Positions 26,372 through 33,684 of a stretch of 37,157 nt of DNA are shown here, piece by piece. The position numbers and the translations under genes are program-made. The first letter of the stretch is position 1, and each line of letters starts with the position of its first letter. Location: contig CALKIR010000047.1 of the NCBI GenBank assembly GCA_937995985.1, positions 1 through 37,157 of the forward strand. The letters run 5' to 3'. The notes below the pieces were generated by a model. The model saw nothing but the letters and a program-made list of their open reading frames with translations. It ran no database searches and was not told where the DNA came from. Origin of the DNA: an uncultured Alcaligenaceae bacterium (GTDB taxonomy: Bacteria; Pseudomonadota; Gammaproteobacteria; Burkholderiales; Burkholderiaceae_B).

Positions 26372-26556
26372 GCCTGCTGAGTCTTATGCGTCTATTTTAA
26401 CATTGACTTTTACAGTAGATCGTTGACGTTACGGACAAAATTTGTTGAAATAGGCATCTTGACTTTATTTTCCCATGTTGTGGGCCTGATAAATGAGCCT
26501 TGATAGTGCTTGATTGAGGCCCTCTATCGGTTTGCTTTTAACTTTAAGAAAAGATC

Positions 26557-26691
26557 ATGAAACGCACATTTCAACCTTCAGTTACCAGCCGTAAGCGTAC
26601 TCACGGCTTTAGAGCGCGCATGAAGACCCGTGGTGGGCGTGCTGTGTTAAACGCTCGTCGCAGAAAAGGTCGCAAGCGCCTTGCTGTTTAA
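26557..26691 (+). CDS. rpmH: 50S ribosomal protein L34
   Basis: The 44-residue protein begins MKRTFQPSVTSRKRTHGFRA and ends RRRKGRKRLAV, which is L34 throughout: very basic, with the conserved RMKTRGGRAVLNARR core. It is a late-assembly component of the large ribosomal subunit. The frame is fixed by the stop at 26689-26691. It is the first gene of the rpmH-rnpA-yidD-yidC-mnmE cluster found next to dnaA in many bacteria. AAGAAAAG before the ATG is a weak ribosome site. Confidence 0.98.
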   Translation: MKRTFQPSVTSRKRTHGFRARMKTRGGRAVLNARRRKGRKRLAV

Positions 26692-26724
26692 ACTGTGACT
26701 TGACCCTGGGTCAGGGGGTTTGTA

Positions 26725-27114
26725 GTGCAGACAACAAAAGACCATCTGGGCACTTCATTCCCACCGGCTGTGCGTCTGCAACGCCCCTCGGATTTCAAAC
26801 GTGCCCTTACTGGGCGCCGTCTATCACGAGGGGTTTTGTTTATTATTCACACCCCAAAAACACCTACTCCTAAACAAACAACGGCGCGTTTGGGGATTAT
26901 TGTGGCCAAACGATTTGCTGCCAAAGCCATTACGCGCAATACCGTAAAACGAGTCATTCGTGCTTGGTTTCAACAGCATCGGGCCCAATTGCCCCCCATC
27001 GACCTTGTCGTACGTGTACATCGGCCCATACCCAAGTCATCACTCAAGCAGCTCAAAAGACGCCTGTGGAAAGAGCTCAACTGGCATGTGCATCAGGTAA
27101 AACAGAATGCTTAG
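26725..27114 (+). CDS. rnpA: Ribonuclease P protein component
   Basis: A basic protein of 129 residues that binds the catalytic RNase P RNA and helps it recognise pre-tRNA 5' leaders. The family RNR motif appears as AKAITRNTVKRVIRAWF (about 70-86), preceded by LGIIVAKRFA. R-L-Q-R-P-S-D-F-K-R-A-L near the N-terminus is also typical. The start is GTG at 26725, 33 bp after rpmH; no in-frame ATG occurs before the conserved region. The last 8 bp overlap the start of yidD, consistent with an operon. Confidence 0.95.
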   Translation: MQTTKDHLGTSFPPAVRLQRPSDFKRALTGRRLSRGVLFIIHTPKTPTPKQTTARLGIIVAKRFAAKAITRNTVKRVIRAWFQQHRAQLPPIDLVVRVHRPIPKSSLKQLKRRLWKELNWHVHQVKQNA

Positions 27115-27361
27115 CAAATTACTCATTGGCTGCATTCGTATTTACCAATATGGCATTAGTCCTTGGCTAAAACCCAGTTGCCGCTTTTACCCAACCTGCT
27201 CTAGCTATAGTATCGAGGCCATCCAAACCCATGGTGCGTTTCGGGGCTTGATACTGGGCACGCGACGCATCCTGCGCTGCCACCCATGGGGGGACAGCGG
27301 TTATGATCCTGTTCCACCGCGCGATCCTGTGCGTACGCCCTCACAAAAAAAACAGCAGTAA
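27107..27361 (+). CDS. yidD: Membrane protein insertion efficiency factor YidD
   Basis: A small protein of 84 residues with the YidD core: IYQYGISPWLKPSCRFYPTCSSYSIEAIQTHG with its conserved cysteines, then RILRCHPWGDSGYDPVP. YidD is a peripheral inner-membrane protein with an amphipathic N-terminal helix that aids insertion by YidC. It overlaps rnpA by 8 bp and precedes yidC by 60 bp, the standard arrangement. Confidence 0.96.
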   Translation: MLSKLLIGCIRIYQYGISPWLKPSCRFYPTCSSYSIEAIQTHGAFRGLILGTRRILRCHPWGDSGYDPVPPRDPVRTPSQKKQQ

Positions 27362-27421
27362 ATAATTGTTTATTTACTTTTTGCTTTATGCCTTAATCTC
27401 GCATTTTTCTCATCAGGTGCT

Positions 27422-29125
27422 ATGGATATTCGACGTACCATCCTTTGGTTGATATTCGCTTTCTCTGTGCTGTTGCTATGGAATAATTGGCAAACTTACA
27501 ACGGTAGACCGTCGATTTTCGGCACCCTGCCTGCCGAGGAGAGTGTTGCACAGGACTCAACCTCTACCCACGCCCATAGTGGCGTTGATACTCCTAGACA
27601 GGCTGCAGATGCGAGTATTCCTAGCGCAAAGCAACCACAACTCAGCTCCGCTGCACAGGTCCCGCAACAGCTCTCTGACGAGCCCGCTGCCGAACTTGTG
27701 CATGTCCAAACTGAGGTATTCAATCTTACTTTTGACACGATTGGCGCTCAGCTCATCCAAGCAGACCTGACTCGCTATGAGGCGCCCGGGGATAAAGACG
27801 CCCCCATGCCCTTACTAAGCCGGACGGCAGATAGCGTGTATTTGGCGCAGTCAGGGGTAATCGGTGCAGATGGGTACACATACCCGAATCATCTAACGCC
27901 TTATCGTTTGGTGGCCCAGCAACGCGATGCTGCTCATAACACTGTAGAGGTGGTATTCGAGGCGGAAACTGATGCGGTACGCGTGACCAAGACCTACCTC
28001 CTCAAAGAGGATAGCTACGATATTGAGGTCCGTTATGATATTGAAAACTTAACGGATCACACCATTACGCCTTCTATTTATTTTCAACTCGAGCGGGATG
28101 GTAATAGTCCACCTGACTCTTCTCGTCTATACCGTACCTTTAATGGCCCAGTTGTTTATTCCAATATCAAAGAGTTCCAAAAGGTTTCTTTTTCTGACCT
28201 GGATAAAAACAAGGCCAACTACGTCACCCAAGCAGACAATGGCTGGATTGGTTTTGTGCAGCATTATTTTGCTACCGCTTGGATTCCTCCCCAAGGGGTT
28301 GAGCGTACCAACGAGGTCATCAAGGTTGGCGAAAACCGCTATGTTGCCCGCGCCATTGAGTCGGTAGGCCCCATTGCACCACAGGCACAAAAGCTCATCA
28401 CAGCGCACCTTTGGGTGGGTCCCCAAGACCAACAAGCTATGGCCGAATTGGCTCCAGGCTTAGACTTGGTCGTGGATTATGGTTGGTTGACCATTATCTC
28501 TAAGCCGCTCTTTACCATTTTGACTTGGATCCACAGCCTGATTGGCAACTGGGGCTGGTCTATTGTGGTGTTGACGGTTTTAATTAAAATTATTTTCTAT
28601 CCCTTATCGGCAGCCAGCTATCGCTCCATGGCACGCATGAAGCAGGTTACCCCGCGCATGCAAGCTCTGCGTGAACAATATGGTGATGATCGAGCTAAAT
28701 TGAATCAAGCCATGATGGAGCTGTATCGTAATGAAAAAATCAATCCGCTCGGGGGATGCTTGCCCATGCTGGTCCAAATCCCAGTCTTTATTGCTCTGTA
28801 CTGGGTCTTGCTAGGCAGCGTGGAAATGCGCGGCGCTCCTTGGATTTTATGGATTAAAAACTTAGCTGCTCCAGATCCTTATTTCATCTTGCCCGCCATT
28901 ATGATGGCGACTATGTTCCTGCAAATAAAATTAAACCCCACGCCGCCCGATCCTATGCAGGCACGGATCATGATGATTATGCCGTTGGTTTTTGGGGGGA
29001 TGATGTTCTTCTTCCCTGCAGGTTTGGTCCTGTACTGGGTAGTTAATAACGCCCTGTCCATTGCCCAGCAGCAATATATTACCCGACGGATTCAAAAAGA
29101 AGAGGCGGCTAAAAAAATAGGCTAA
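27422..29125 (+). CDS. yidC: Membrane protein insertase YidC
   Basis: Inserts and folds inner-membrane proteins, alone or with SecYEG. At 567 residues it is the long Gram-negative form. TM1 is at residues 5-22 (RTILWLIFAFSVLLLWNN). A low-complexity periplasmic linker follows, then the large P1 domain (about 90-345). The conserved five-helix core (about 360-555) starts at WGWSIVVLTVLIKIIFYPLSAASYRSMARMKQVTPRMQ and contains NPLGGCLPMLVQIPVFIALYWVL. The hydrophilic-groove arginine of the family fits the R in YRSMARM. The C-terminal tail is short and basic. mnmE starts 15 bp downstream. Confidence 0.97.
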   Translation: MDIRRTILWLIFAFSVLLLWNNWQTYNGRPSIFGTLPAEESVAQDSTSTHAHSGVDTPRQAADASIPSAKQPQLSSAAQVPQQLSDEPAAELVHVQTEVFNLTFDTIGAQLIQADLTRYEAPGDKDAPMPLLSRTADSVYLAQSGVIGADGYTYPNHLTPYRLVAQQRDAAHNTVEVVFEAETDAVRVTKTYLLKEDSYDIEVRYDIENLTDHTITPSIYFQLERDGNSPPDSSRLYRTFNGPVVYSNIKEFQKVSFSDLDKNKANYVTQADNGWIGFVQHYFATAWIPPQGVERTNEVIKVGENRYVARAIESVGPIAPQAQKLITAHLWVGPQDQQAMAELAPGLDLVVDYGWLTIISKPLFTILTWIHSLIGNWGWSIVVLTVLIKIIFYPLSAASYRSMARMKQVTPRMQALREQYGDDRAKLNQAMMELYRNEKINPLGGCLPMLVQIPVFIALYWVLLGSVEMRGAPWILWIKNLAAPDPYFILPAIMMATMFLQIKLNPTPPDPMQARIMMIMPLVFGGMMFFFPAGLVLYWVVNNALSIAQQQYITRRIQKEEAAKKIG

Positions 29126-29140
29126 GTCACCACTTTTATT

Positions 29141-30532
29141 ATGGCCTTAGACAGTTATCCCATCGCTGCCATTGCCACCGCGCCCGGGCGTGGTGGCATT
29201 GGCATTGTTCGTATTTCGGGGACTGATTTACGCCCCTTTATACGCGATTTTTTTCAACGCGAATTACGTCCGCGTCATGCGCATTTTCTCAGTTTTAATG
29301 ATGCTGAGCACACGCCAATAGATGAGGGGATAGCGTTATACTTTCCTGGACCTCATTCCTACACAGGAGAAGATGTCCTCGAGTTGCAAGGGCATGGTGG
29401 ACCGGCTGTACTGCGCCGAGTCCTAGAACGATGCCTTGAGGTGGGGCGTCCTTATCATATGCGCTTGGCTCAGCCCGGTGAATATACACAACGCGCCTTT
29501 CTTAATAACCGCCTCGATCTGGCTCAGGCAGAGGCAGTGGCTGATCTCATTGATGCCAGCTCTAGTGCCGCAGCCAAAGGAGCGATGGCTTCTCTTAGTG
29601 GTGCCTTTTCCCGAGCCATCAACCAACTTTCAGAGCAAATTATTCACTTGCGTATGTTAGTTGAGGCGACCCTGGATTTTCCCGAAGAGGAAATAGAATT
29701 TCTAGAACACTATCAGGCTGCTGAACAGCTGCAACAAATCCAACAGCAGGTACAAAAAATATTCGCCCAAGCCAAACAGGGACAAGTACTGCGTGACGGC
29801 CTTCAAGTTGTCTTGGCCGGGCAACCTAATGTGGGCAAATCCAGTCTTTTAAACGCCCTTGCAGGGGATGATATTGCTATTGTTACGGATATTGCAGGCA
29901 CGACTCGTGACCGCTTGAGTCAGACCATTCACATTCATGGGGTCCCTATTCATATCACCGATACCGCCGGCCTAAGGGAAGCTCAGGACCAGGTGGAACG
30001 CATCGGCATTGACCGCAGTTGGCAAGAAATTCAGCGCGCGCATGTCATCCTGCATCTCATCGATGCACGTCATCACTACTCAGAAGAAGACGCCACAATA
30101 CGAGCTCAATTTCCTCAACATACTCCAGTACTCACAGTATGTAATAAAGTCGATTTACTGTCGGCGTCAGAGCGCGCACAATTAGAACACTGGCAAAGAG
30201 GGCAGGGCAGTCCGCAACATACGGTGCTGTTAATCTCTGCCCTCACCGGAGAAGGCCTAGATGAACTGCGGCAGCAGCTCCTAGACCGAGCAGGCTGGTC
30301 CACAACAACCGAGTCCCCTTGGCTGGCCCGCGAACGTCACCTACATGCTCTCCAACGCTGTGCTGAGCACCTACAAGAGGCCGCAGCCCATGCTCAGCAC
30401 AGTGATCATATATTGGATCTTTTTGCCGAAGAGCTGCGATTGGCCCATATTGAGTTGGGGGCCATTACCGGTGAATTTAGCAGCGATGACCTATTAGGTG
30501 AGATTTTTTCCAGTTTTTGTATCGGCAAATAG
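29141..30532 (+). CDS. mnmE: tRNA modification GTPase MnmE
   Basis: With MnmG it makes the 5-aminomethyl-type modification on wobble uridine 34 of several tRNAs. It has 463 residues. The N-terminal tetrahydrofolate-binding domain (about 1-120) has IAAIATAPGRGGIGIVRISG. The G domain sits inside a helical domain: G1 AGQPNVGKS (226-234), G2 in TDIAGTTRD, G3 DTAGLRE, and G4 NKVD. The C-terminal CIGK ends the protein, with the cysteine known to be essential. Its partner mnmG lies 3 kb downstream across the origin. Its last 39 bp overlap the convergent psd gene. Confidence 0.97.
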   Translation: MALDSYPIAAIATAPGRGGIGIVRISGTDLRPFIRDFFQRELRPRHAHFLSFNDAEHTPIDEGIALYFPGPHSYTGEDVLELQGHGGPAVLRRVLERCLEVGRPYHMRLAQPGEYTQRAFLNNRLDLAQAEAVADLIDASSSAAAKGAMASLSGAFSRAINQLSEQIIHLRMLVEATLDFPEEEIEFLEHYQAAEQLQQIQQQVQKIFAQAKQGQVLRDGLQVVLAGQPNVGKSSLLNALAGDDIAIVTDIAGTTRDRLSQTIHIHGVPIHITDTAGLREAQDQVERIGIDRSWQEIQRAHVILHLIDARHHYSEEDATIRAQFPQHTPVLTVCNKVDLLSASERAQLEHWQRGQGSPQHTVLLISALTGEGLDELRQQLLDRAGWSTTTESPWLARERHLHALQRCAEHLQEAAAHAQHSDHILDLFAEELRLAHIELGAITGEFSSDDLLGEIFSSFCIGK

Positions 30533-31369
30533 AGCTTGCCCCATGGCTTCTCCCATCTGAATTGTTTTTCCTGCCTGCCAGTCTGATACAAACTGCATCG
30601 CTCCAGCCTCAAATACCAAAATCACTGTGGAGCCTAATAAAAACTGACCCATTTCTTGTCCCTGCTGCAAATGCACCGGCTGATGATCATAATCCCAATA
30701 GCGAATATGCCCAGGGCGCTGATAATTGACTACACCGTGCCAGGCCGTTTTAATACTGCCCACTACCGTCGCCCCCACCAACACCATGGCAAAACGCCCC
30801 AGCAACTCAGAATCAAAATAACAAATCACTCGCTCATTGCGTGCAAATAAGCCATCAATATGCTCAGCAGTTAACGGATTAACTGAAAACAAATCCCCAG
30901 GCACATGCACCATGCGTCTCAATGTAGCCGAGCAGGGCATGTGAATACGATGATAATCACGAGGACTCAAGTATAAAGTAGCAAAACTGCCCCCCTGAAA
31001 ATACTGCCCAGTATCCTCTGCTAATAATTGCTCTAAAGTGTACTCCTTGCCCTTAGCCTGTATCAAAAACTGCTGATTAATAGGTCCTAACTGGCTAATG
31101 CGACCATCTACAGGACTAATTAAATCTGCTGCCGCCAAAGGACGACTGCCTGCTTTTAACGCTCGGGTAAAAAAATCATTAAAGCTGGCGTAATCACGTA
31201 TATTATCTCGTTTGGCCTCAGCCAAATTAACCTGATATTTGTGAACAAAGGCCTGAATGACGCGATGCGTTACCCATCCCCCATTACAAGAAGCCAACCA
31301 CCCCAACACACGAGTTATTGCCTGTTTAGGCAATATATATTGAAACAAAATAAATAACTTATCTTTCAT
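30494..31369 (-). CDS. psd: Phosphatidylserine decarboxylase proenzyme
   Basis: Converts phosphatidylserine to phosphatidylethanolamine at the inner membrane. The proenzyme has 291 residues. Self-cleavage in the LGST motif (G246-S247) makes the small alpha chain with a pyruvoyl group from S247. The other triad residues of the family fit D88 (SPVDGR) and H143 (HRIHMPC). FNDFFTRALKAGSRP near residue 63 is also characteristic. Its ATG shares one base with the stop of the upstream globin-GGDEF gene (TAATG), so it is probably translated from the same message. The 3' end overlaps mnmE by 39 bp on the other strand. Confidence 0.96.
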   Translation of the reverse strand: MKDKLFILFQYILPKQAITRVLGWLASCNGGWVTHRVIQAFVHKYQVNLAEAKRDNIRDYASFNDFFTRALKAGSRPLAAADLISPVDGRISQLGPINQQFLIQAKGKEYTLEQLLAEDTGQYFQGGSFATLYLSPRDYHRIHMPCSATLRRMVHVPGDLFSVNPLTAEHIDGLFARNERVICYFDSELLGRFAMVLVGATVVGSIKTAWHGVVNYQRPGHIRYWDYDHQPVHLQQGQEMGQFLLGSTVILVFEAGAMQFVSDWQAGKTIQMGEAMGQALFADTKTGKNLT

Positions 31370-32730
31370 TAGTCTCTTAATACCACTCTATTTCTGCCTT
31401 TATTTTTGGCATCATATAAGGCCTGATCAACATCATTTAATAGGCGCACATAATCAGGATGACCATCATGCATAATGACACCAATACTGCATGTAATATA
31501 AAGAGTCCCCTTAGACGTAATAAAGGGCTCTTTTTCAACCTTTTCTCTAAAACTATTTGCTATCCGTAATGCATTGTCCTGATTTTTAATATCCACTAAA
31601 ATAACGATAAACTCTTCGCCCCCTAATCTAAATACATAATCTCCGGCTCGAGCATTTTGTGTTAACAAGACTCCTAGCTGAGCCAACACCATATCCCCAG
31701 CCTTGTGGCCATAAGTATCATTTATGGTTTTAAAATAATCAATATCAATAGCTAATACAGCAAAAGGCTTTTTATTTTTAATTGAATAATTAATCTCTTT
31801 ATCAATAATAACAGGCAAAAATTTTCTACTTAATAATCGGGTTAATTCATCTCTGCCAGCTTCTAATTTGCTTTGTTTATTAAATAATTCGCTTATATTT
31901 AAAGAAATAATGCGTATGTTTTTTCTAATTTCTTTAATAGACTTACGCTGTATATCCGGAGCAGTAAAAAGCTGCTCATCCTCTATTAGCCCATCAATGG
32001 TATGCATGGCTTGCTGAATTAGCTGCATGGTTGATTGCTCTGATTCAAACATATAAAAACCTTTATGATTGAACCAAAGACCAAAATCAGATTCTGAAAT
32101 CAGCGGCAGGGTCTCACTGCCGTTACCCATGGTAATGGTAAATAATAATTCATTTTCCCAGTCGAGTAGGGCCTTGCTTTGCCGTTCACTTTCAGCCTCT
32201 GAATTAGTAACTGCTGCAAACAAACGATAAGACTCTTCGGCCTTGACCTTTCTATCATAACTATGGGAATAGGCCTTGCTCATTAACTCCATGGCAAAGT
32301 CTATATTACTAAAGCAATAATGCAGCACATCTGGCAAAGAGGAGTGTAGGGCAGGGTTCGCAACACAAATTTTATAAATCTCCTCTTTTAACACCGTAGC
32401 CCCCCACAACACTAAATGTATGGGCAAGTTAATGCGGGCGTGAACATCACCTATTTTCTTTTGAGTCCGCTCAAAATCAGCATAACTCTCTCTATACTCA
32501 ACATTAAATAAGCCCTTAATCCATGCTTGCATCGAACCGTTTAAACGATTTTTAACCTCTTCATTGGTTAAAAAGAATTTAGAATCTGGTCGCGCAAGCA
32601 TTTCTGCATAAAAAGACTCGGCTAAATACCGCAAATTTTTATTGATCAATTGCTCTACTTGAATTTTTAGTTCAGTAGTAATTAGCTGATCAATTTTTTT
32701 CCATCGCTCTGTCTTTCTATTCGACGTCAT
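31369..32730 (-). CDS. Globin-coupled sensor diguanylate cyclase (DosC/BpeGReg-like)
   Basis: A soluble heme-based gas sensor that makes cyclic di-GMP, 453 residues from ATG 32730 (a TTG two codons upstream is possible). Residues about 10-160 form the sensor globin; the proximal histidine is H97 in KIGDVHARINLP. A middle helical domain (about 175-290) contains LLDWENELLFTI, as in DosC. The C-terminal GGDEF domain has the metal aspartate in LAIDIDYFKTINDTYGH, the active motif GGEEF at 370-374, and an RAGD product-inhibition site at 361-364 with the correct five-residue gap. All residues needed for activity are present. Oxygen binding normally activates such enzymes. It is the first gene of a two-gene unit with psd. 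The sequence is AT-richer than its neighbours, possibly because it lies next to the origin. Confidence 0.92.
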   Translation of the reverse strand: MTSNRKTERWKKIDQLITTELKIQVEQLINKNLRYLAESFYAEMLARPDSKFFLTNEEVKNRLNGSMQAWIKGLFNVEYRESYADFERTQKKIGDVHARINLPIHLVLWGATVLKEEIYKICVANPALHSSLPDVLHYCFSNIDFAMELMSKAYSHSYDRKVKAEESYRLFAAVTNSEAESERQSKALLDWENELLFTITMGNGSETLPLISESDFGLWFNHKGFYMFESEQSTMQLIQQAMHTIDGLIEDEQLFTAPDIQRKSIKEIRKNIRIISLNISELFNKQSKLEAGRDELTRLLSRKFLPVIIDKEINYSIKNKKPFAVLAIDIDYFKTINDTYGHKAGDMVLAQLGVLLTQNARAGDYVFRLGGEEFIVILVDIKNQDNALRIANSFREKVEKEPFITSKGTLYITCSIGVIMHDGHPDYVRLLNDVDQALYDAKNKGRNRVVLRD

Positions 32731-33019
32731 ATTCAACCCGCTTTAATGTAAAAAAACGATAACAGTCAATTGTGGCATGCCAAGATAGCAAAAGAAAGCC
32801 AGAAAGCAAAAAAAATAAGAGCAGCTAAAAAAATCAATAGTCAAAAATCAATGGTTTCTTTACCACAGTACATGCTCACCTATCGGTAATAAATATCATA
32901 TTATTTCAATCCCCTGCTTTAATAACCCTGTGCATAGTTTGTGCATGCTTTGGGGATAGGCTGCATTATTCATGCTATCGAATTTTCTCTTCACAATCCG
33001 TACACAAGCTCCTGTTTTC

Positions 33020-33028
33020 TTATCCACA
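33020..33028 (+). promoter_or_regulatory. oriC DnaA box 1 (TTATCCACA)
   Basis: Exact match to the strong consensus. It is the leftmost strong box of the origin region, and is followed by TCCTAAAAATCAATT. Confidence 0.85.
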
Positions 33029-33082
33029 TCCTAAAAATCAATTAAGTTATTGAAAAATAATAAATAAATCAGTTTATACAAG

Positions 33083-33091
33083 TTATCCACA
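33083..33091 (+). promoter_or_regulatory. oriC DnaA box 2 (TTATCCACA)
   Basis: Exact consensus. It forms the first nine bases of the first 41-bp direct repeat. Confidence 0.87.
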
Positions 33092-33123
33092 GGCACCCAT
33101 GATCAACAACATAGATATATATA
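33083..33123 (+). repeat. oriC direct repeat, copy 1 (41 bp)
   Basis: Consists of a DnaA box, CACCCATGATCAACAACAT and an alternating AT tract. It matches 33353-33393 at 39 of 41 positions, exactly 270 bp apart. It contains one GATC. Confidence 0.9.
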
Positions 33124-33167
33124 GAGTTATTCTTTAATAAAAAGCTTTTTTTAAAAAAAATAACTCT
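33123..33167. repeat. 45-bp AT-rich imperfect inverted repeat in oriC
   Basis: The outer arms AGAGTTATT (33123-33131) and AATAACTCT (33159-33167) pair perfectly. The inner palindrome AAAAAGCTTTTT has practically the same centre, and only a few positions between them fail to pair. It lies next to repeat copy 1 and could be part of the unwinding element, or extrude as a hairpin. Confidence 0.7.
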
Positions 33168-33186
33168 CTCTTCTTTTTTTAAAGAT

Positions 33187-33195
33187 TGTGGATAA
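33187..33195 (-). promoter_or_regulatory. oriC DnaA box 3 (reverse orientation)
   Basis: TGTGGATAA, the exact reverse complement of TTATCCACA. It is opposite in direction to the other four strong boxes and part of the GATTGTGGAT inverted repeat arm. Confidence 0.85.
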
Positions 33196-33222
33196 CTTTG
33201 GGGAAAAGTTGTTGGTGGATTG

Positions 33223-33231
33223 TGTGGAAAA
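33223..33231 (-). promoter_or_regulatory. oriC relaxed DnaA box (TTTTCCACA on minus strand)
   Basis: Fits the relaxed TTWTNCACA consensus; the plus strand reads TGTGGAAAA. It lies 36 bp from box 3 in the same direction. Confidence 0.6.
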
Positions 33232-33311
33232 CAATAAATTCAGGTATTCTTTTTTTTAATCCACAATCCATCCTCTACTTAAACAGTCTTTATACACGAG
33301 AAAAAACTCTT

Positions 33312-33330
33312 TTAACCTATTGTTTTTATT
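33312..33330 (+). repeat. oriC 19-bp direct repeat, copy 1
   Basis: TTAACCTATTGTTTTTATT. It recurs at 33579-33597 with one change, 267 bp downstream. Confidence 0.75.
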
Positions 33331-33352
33331 GAGTATTTTTTAACTATGCTAC

Positions 33353-33361
33353 TTATCCACA
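33353..33361 (+). promoter_or_regulatory. oriC DnaA box 4 (TTATCCACA)
   Basis: Exact consensus; the start of the second 41-bp direct repeat. Confidence 0.87.
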
Positions 33362-33393
33362 GACACCCATGATCAACAACATATATATATATA
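33353..33393 (+). repeat. oriC direct repeat, copy 2 (41 bp)
   Basis: Differs from copy 1 (33083-33123) by G to A at its 11th base and G to T at its 32nd base, which makes its AT tract an uninterrupted ATATATATATA. A second, shorter repeat pair (33312-33330 and 33579-33597, one mismatch in 19) has almost the same 267-bp offset. Confidence 0.9.
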
Positions 33394-33578
33394 ATCTTTA
33401 TTAAAAAGAATAAGGAGCAAAAAAAAAGCAGTGAATAATTCACTTGATTTTCACTGCCATTACCTCGTACACTAGGGATCCTTTAAAAAGTTTTCCACTG
33501 CAAAGAAAAATTTTTTTTTAAAGGAAGCACTCATCATTTTCGTAGCAAAAGAATAACTATCCACCTTTAACAACCTTG

Positions 33579-33597
33579 TTAACCTATTGATTTTATT
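33579..33597 (+). repeat. oriC 19-bp direct repeat, copy 2
   Basis: TTAACCTATTGATTTTATT. One mismatch to 33312-33330. Confidence 0.75.
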
Positions 33598-33634
33598 AAC
33601 ATTACACAGGTTGCTCACAGGGTTTATCACATAG

Positions 33635-33643
33635 TTATTCACA
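33635..33643 (+). promoter_or_regulatory. oriC DnaA box 5 (TTATTCACA)
   Basis: Matches TTATNCACA exactly. It is 42 bp before the mnmG start, so it may also affect mnmG transcription. Degenerate box-like sequences (TTGCTCACA, TTTATCACA) lie just upstream. Confidence 0.82.
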
Positions 33644-33684
33644 GCTTTGCGGGCATTCTCCCTTCAAAACGCTTTTACATATTC

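Larger units (their letters stand above)
26271..26556. promoter_or_regulatory. Divergent dnaA/rpmH control region
   Basis: This 286-bp spacer carries the promoters for dnaA (minus) and rpmH (plus) and two exact DnaA boxes (26331-26339, 26363-26371). A TTGACG at 26423-26428 followed after 17 bp by TGAAAT is a possible rpmH promoter, with a four-of-six -10 match. In pseudomonads this is the place of oriC, so a role in initiation is possible, but it lacks the long AT-rich repeats found at 32.7-33.7 kb. Confidence 0.6.
32731..33684. other. Putative chromosomal origin of replication (oriC)
   Basis: This 954-bp stretch has no credible gene. It is very AT-rich, with long A and T runs and ATATATATATA blocks. 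It holds five exact DnaA boxes and several near matches, two 41-bp direct repeats each led by a DnaA box, an inverted pair GATTGTGGAT/ATCCACAATC, and a 45-bp AT-rich dyad. It lies directly before mnmG-rsmG-parA, with a parS 1.5 kb further on. In Bordetella genomes numbering starts at gidA (mnmG), consistent with an origin here. The region must also hold the promoters for mnmG and the divergent GGDEF gene. Confidence 0.8.

Noticed and set aside
32731..33684. AT-rich repeat region as a mobile-element remnant
   Set aside because: No transposase fragment, target duplications or terminal inverted repeats; DnaA boxes and position explain it better as oriC.
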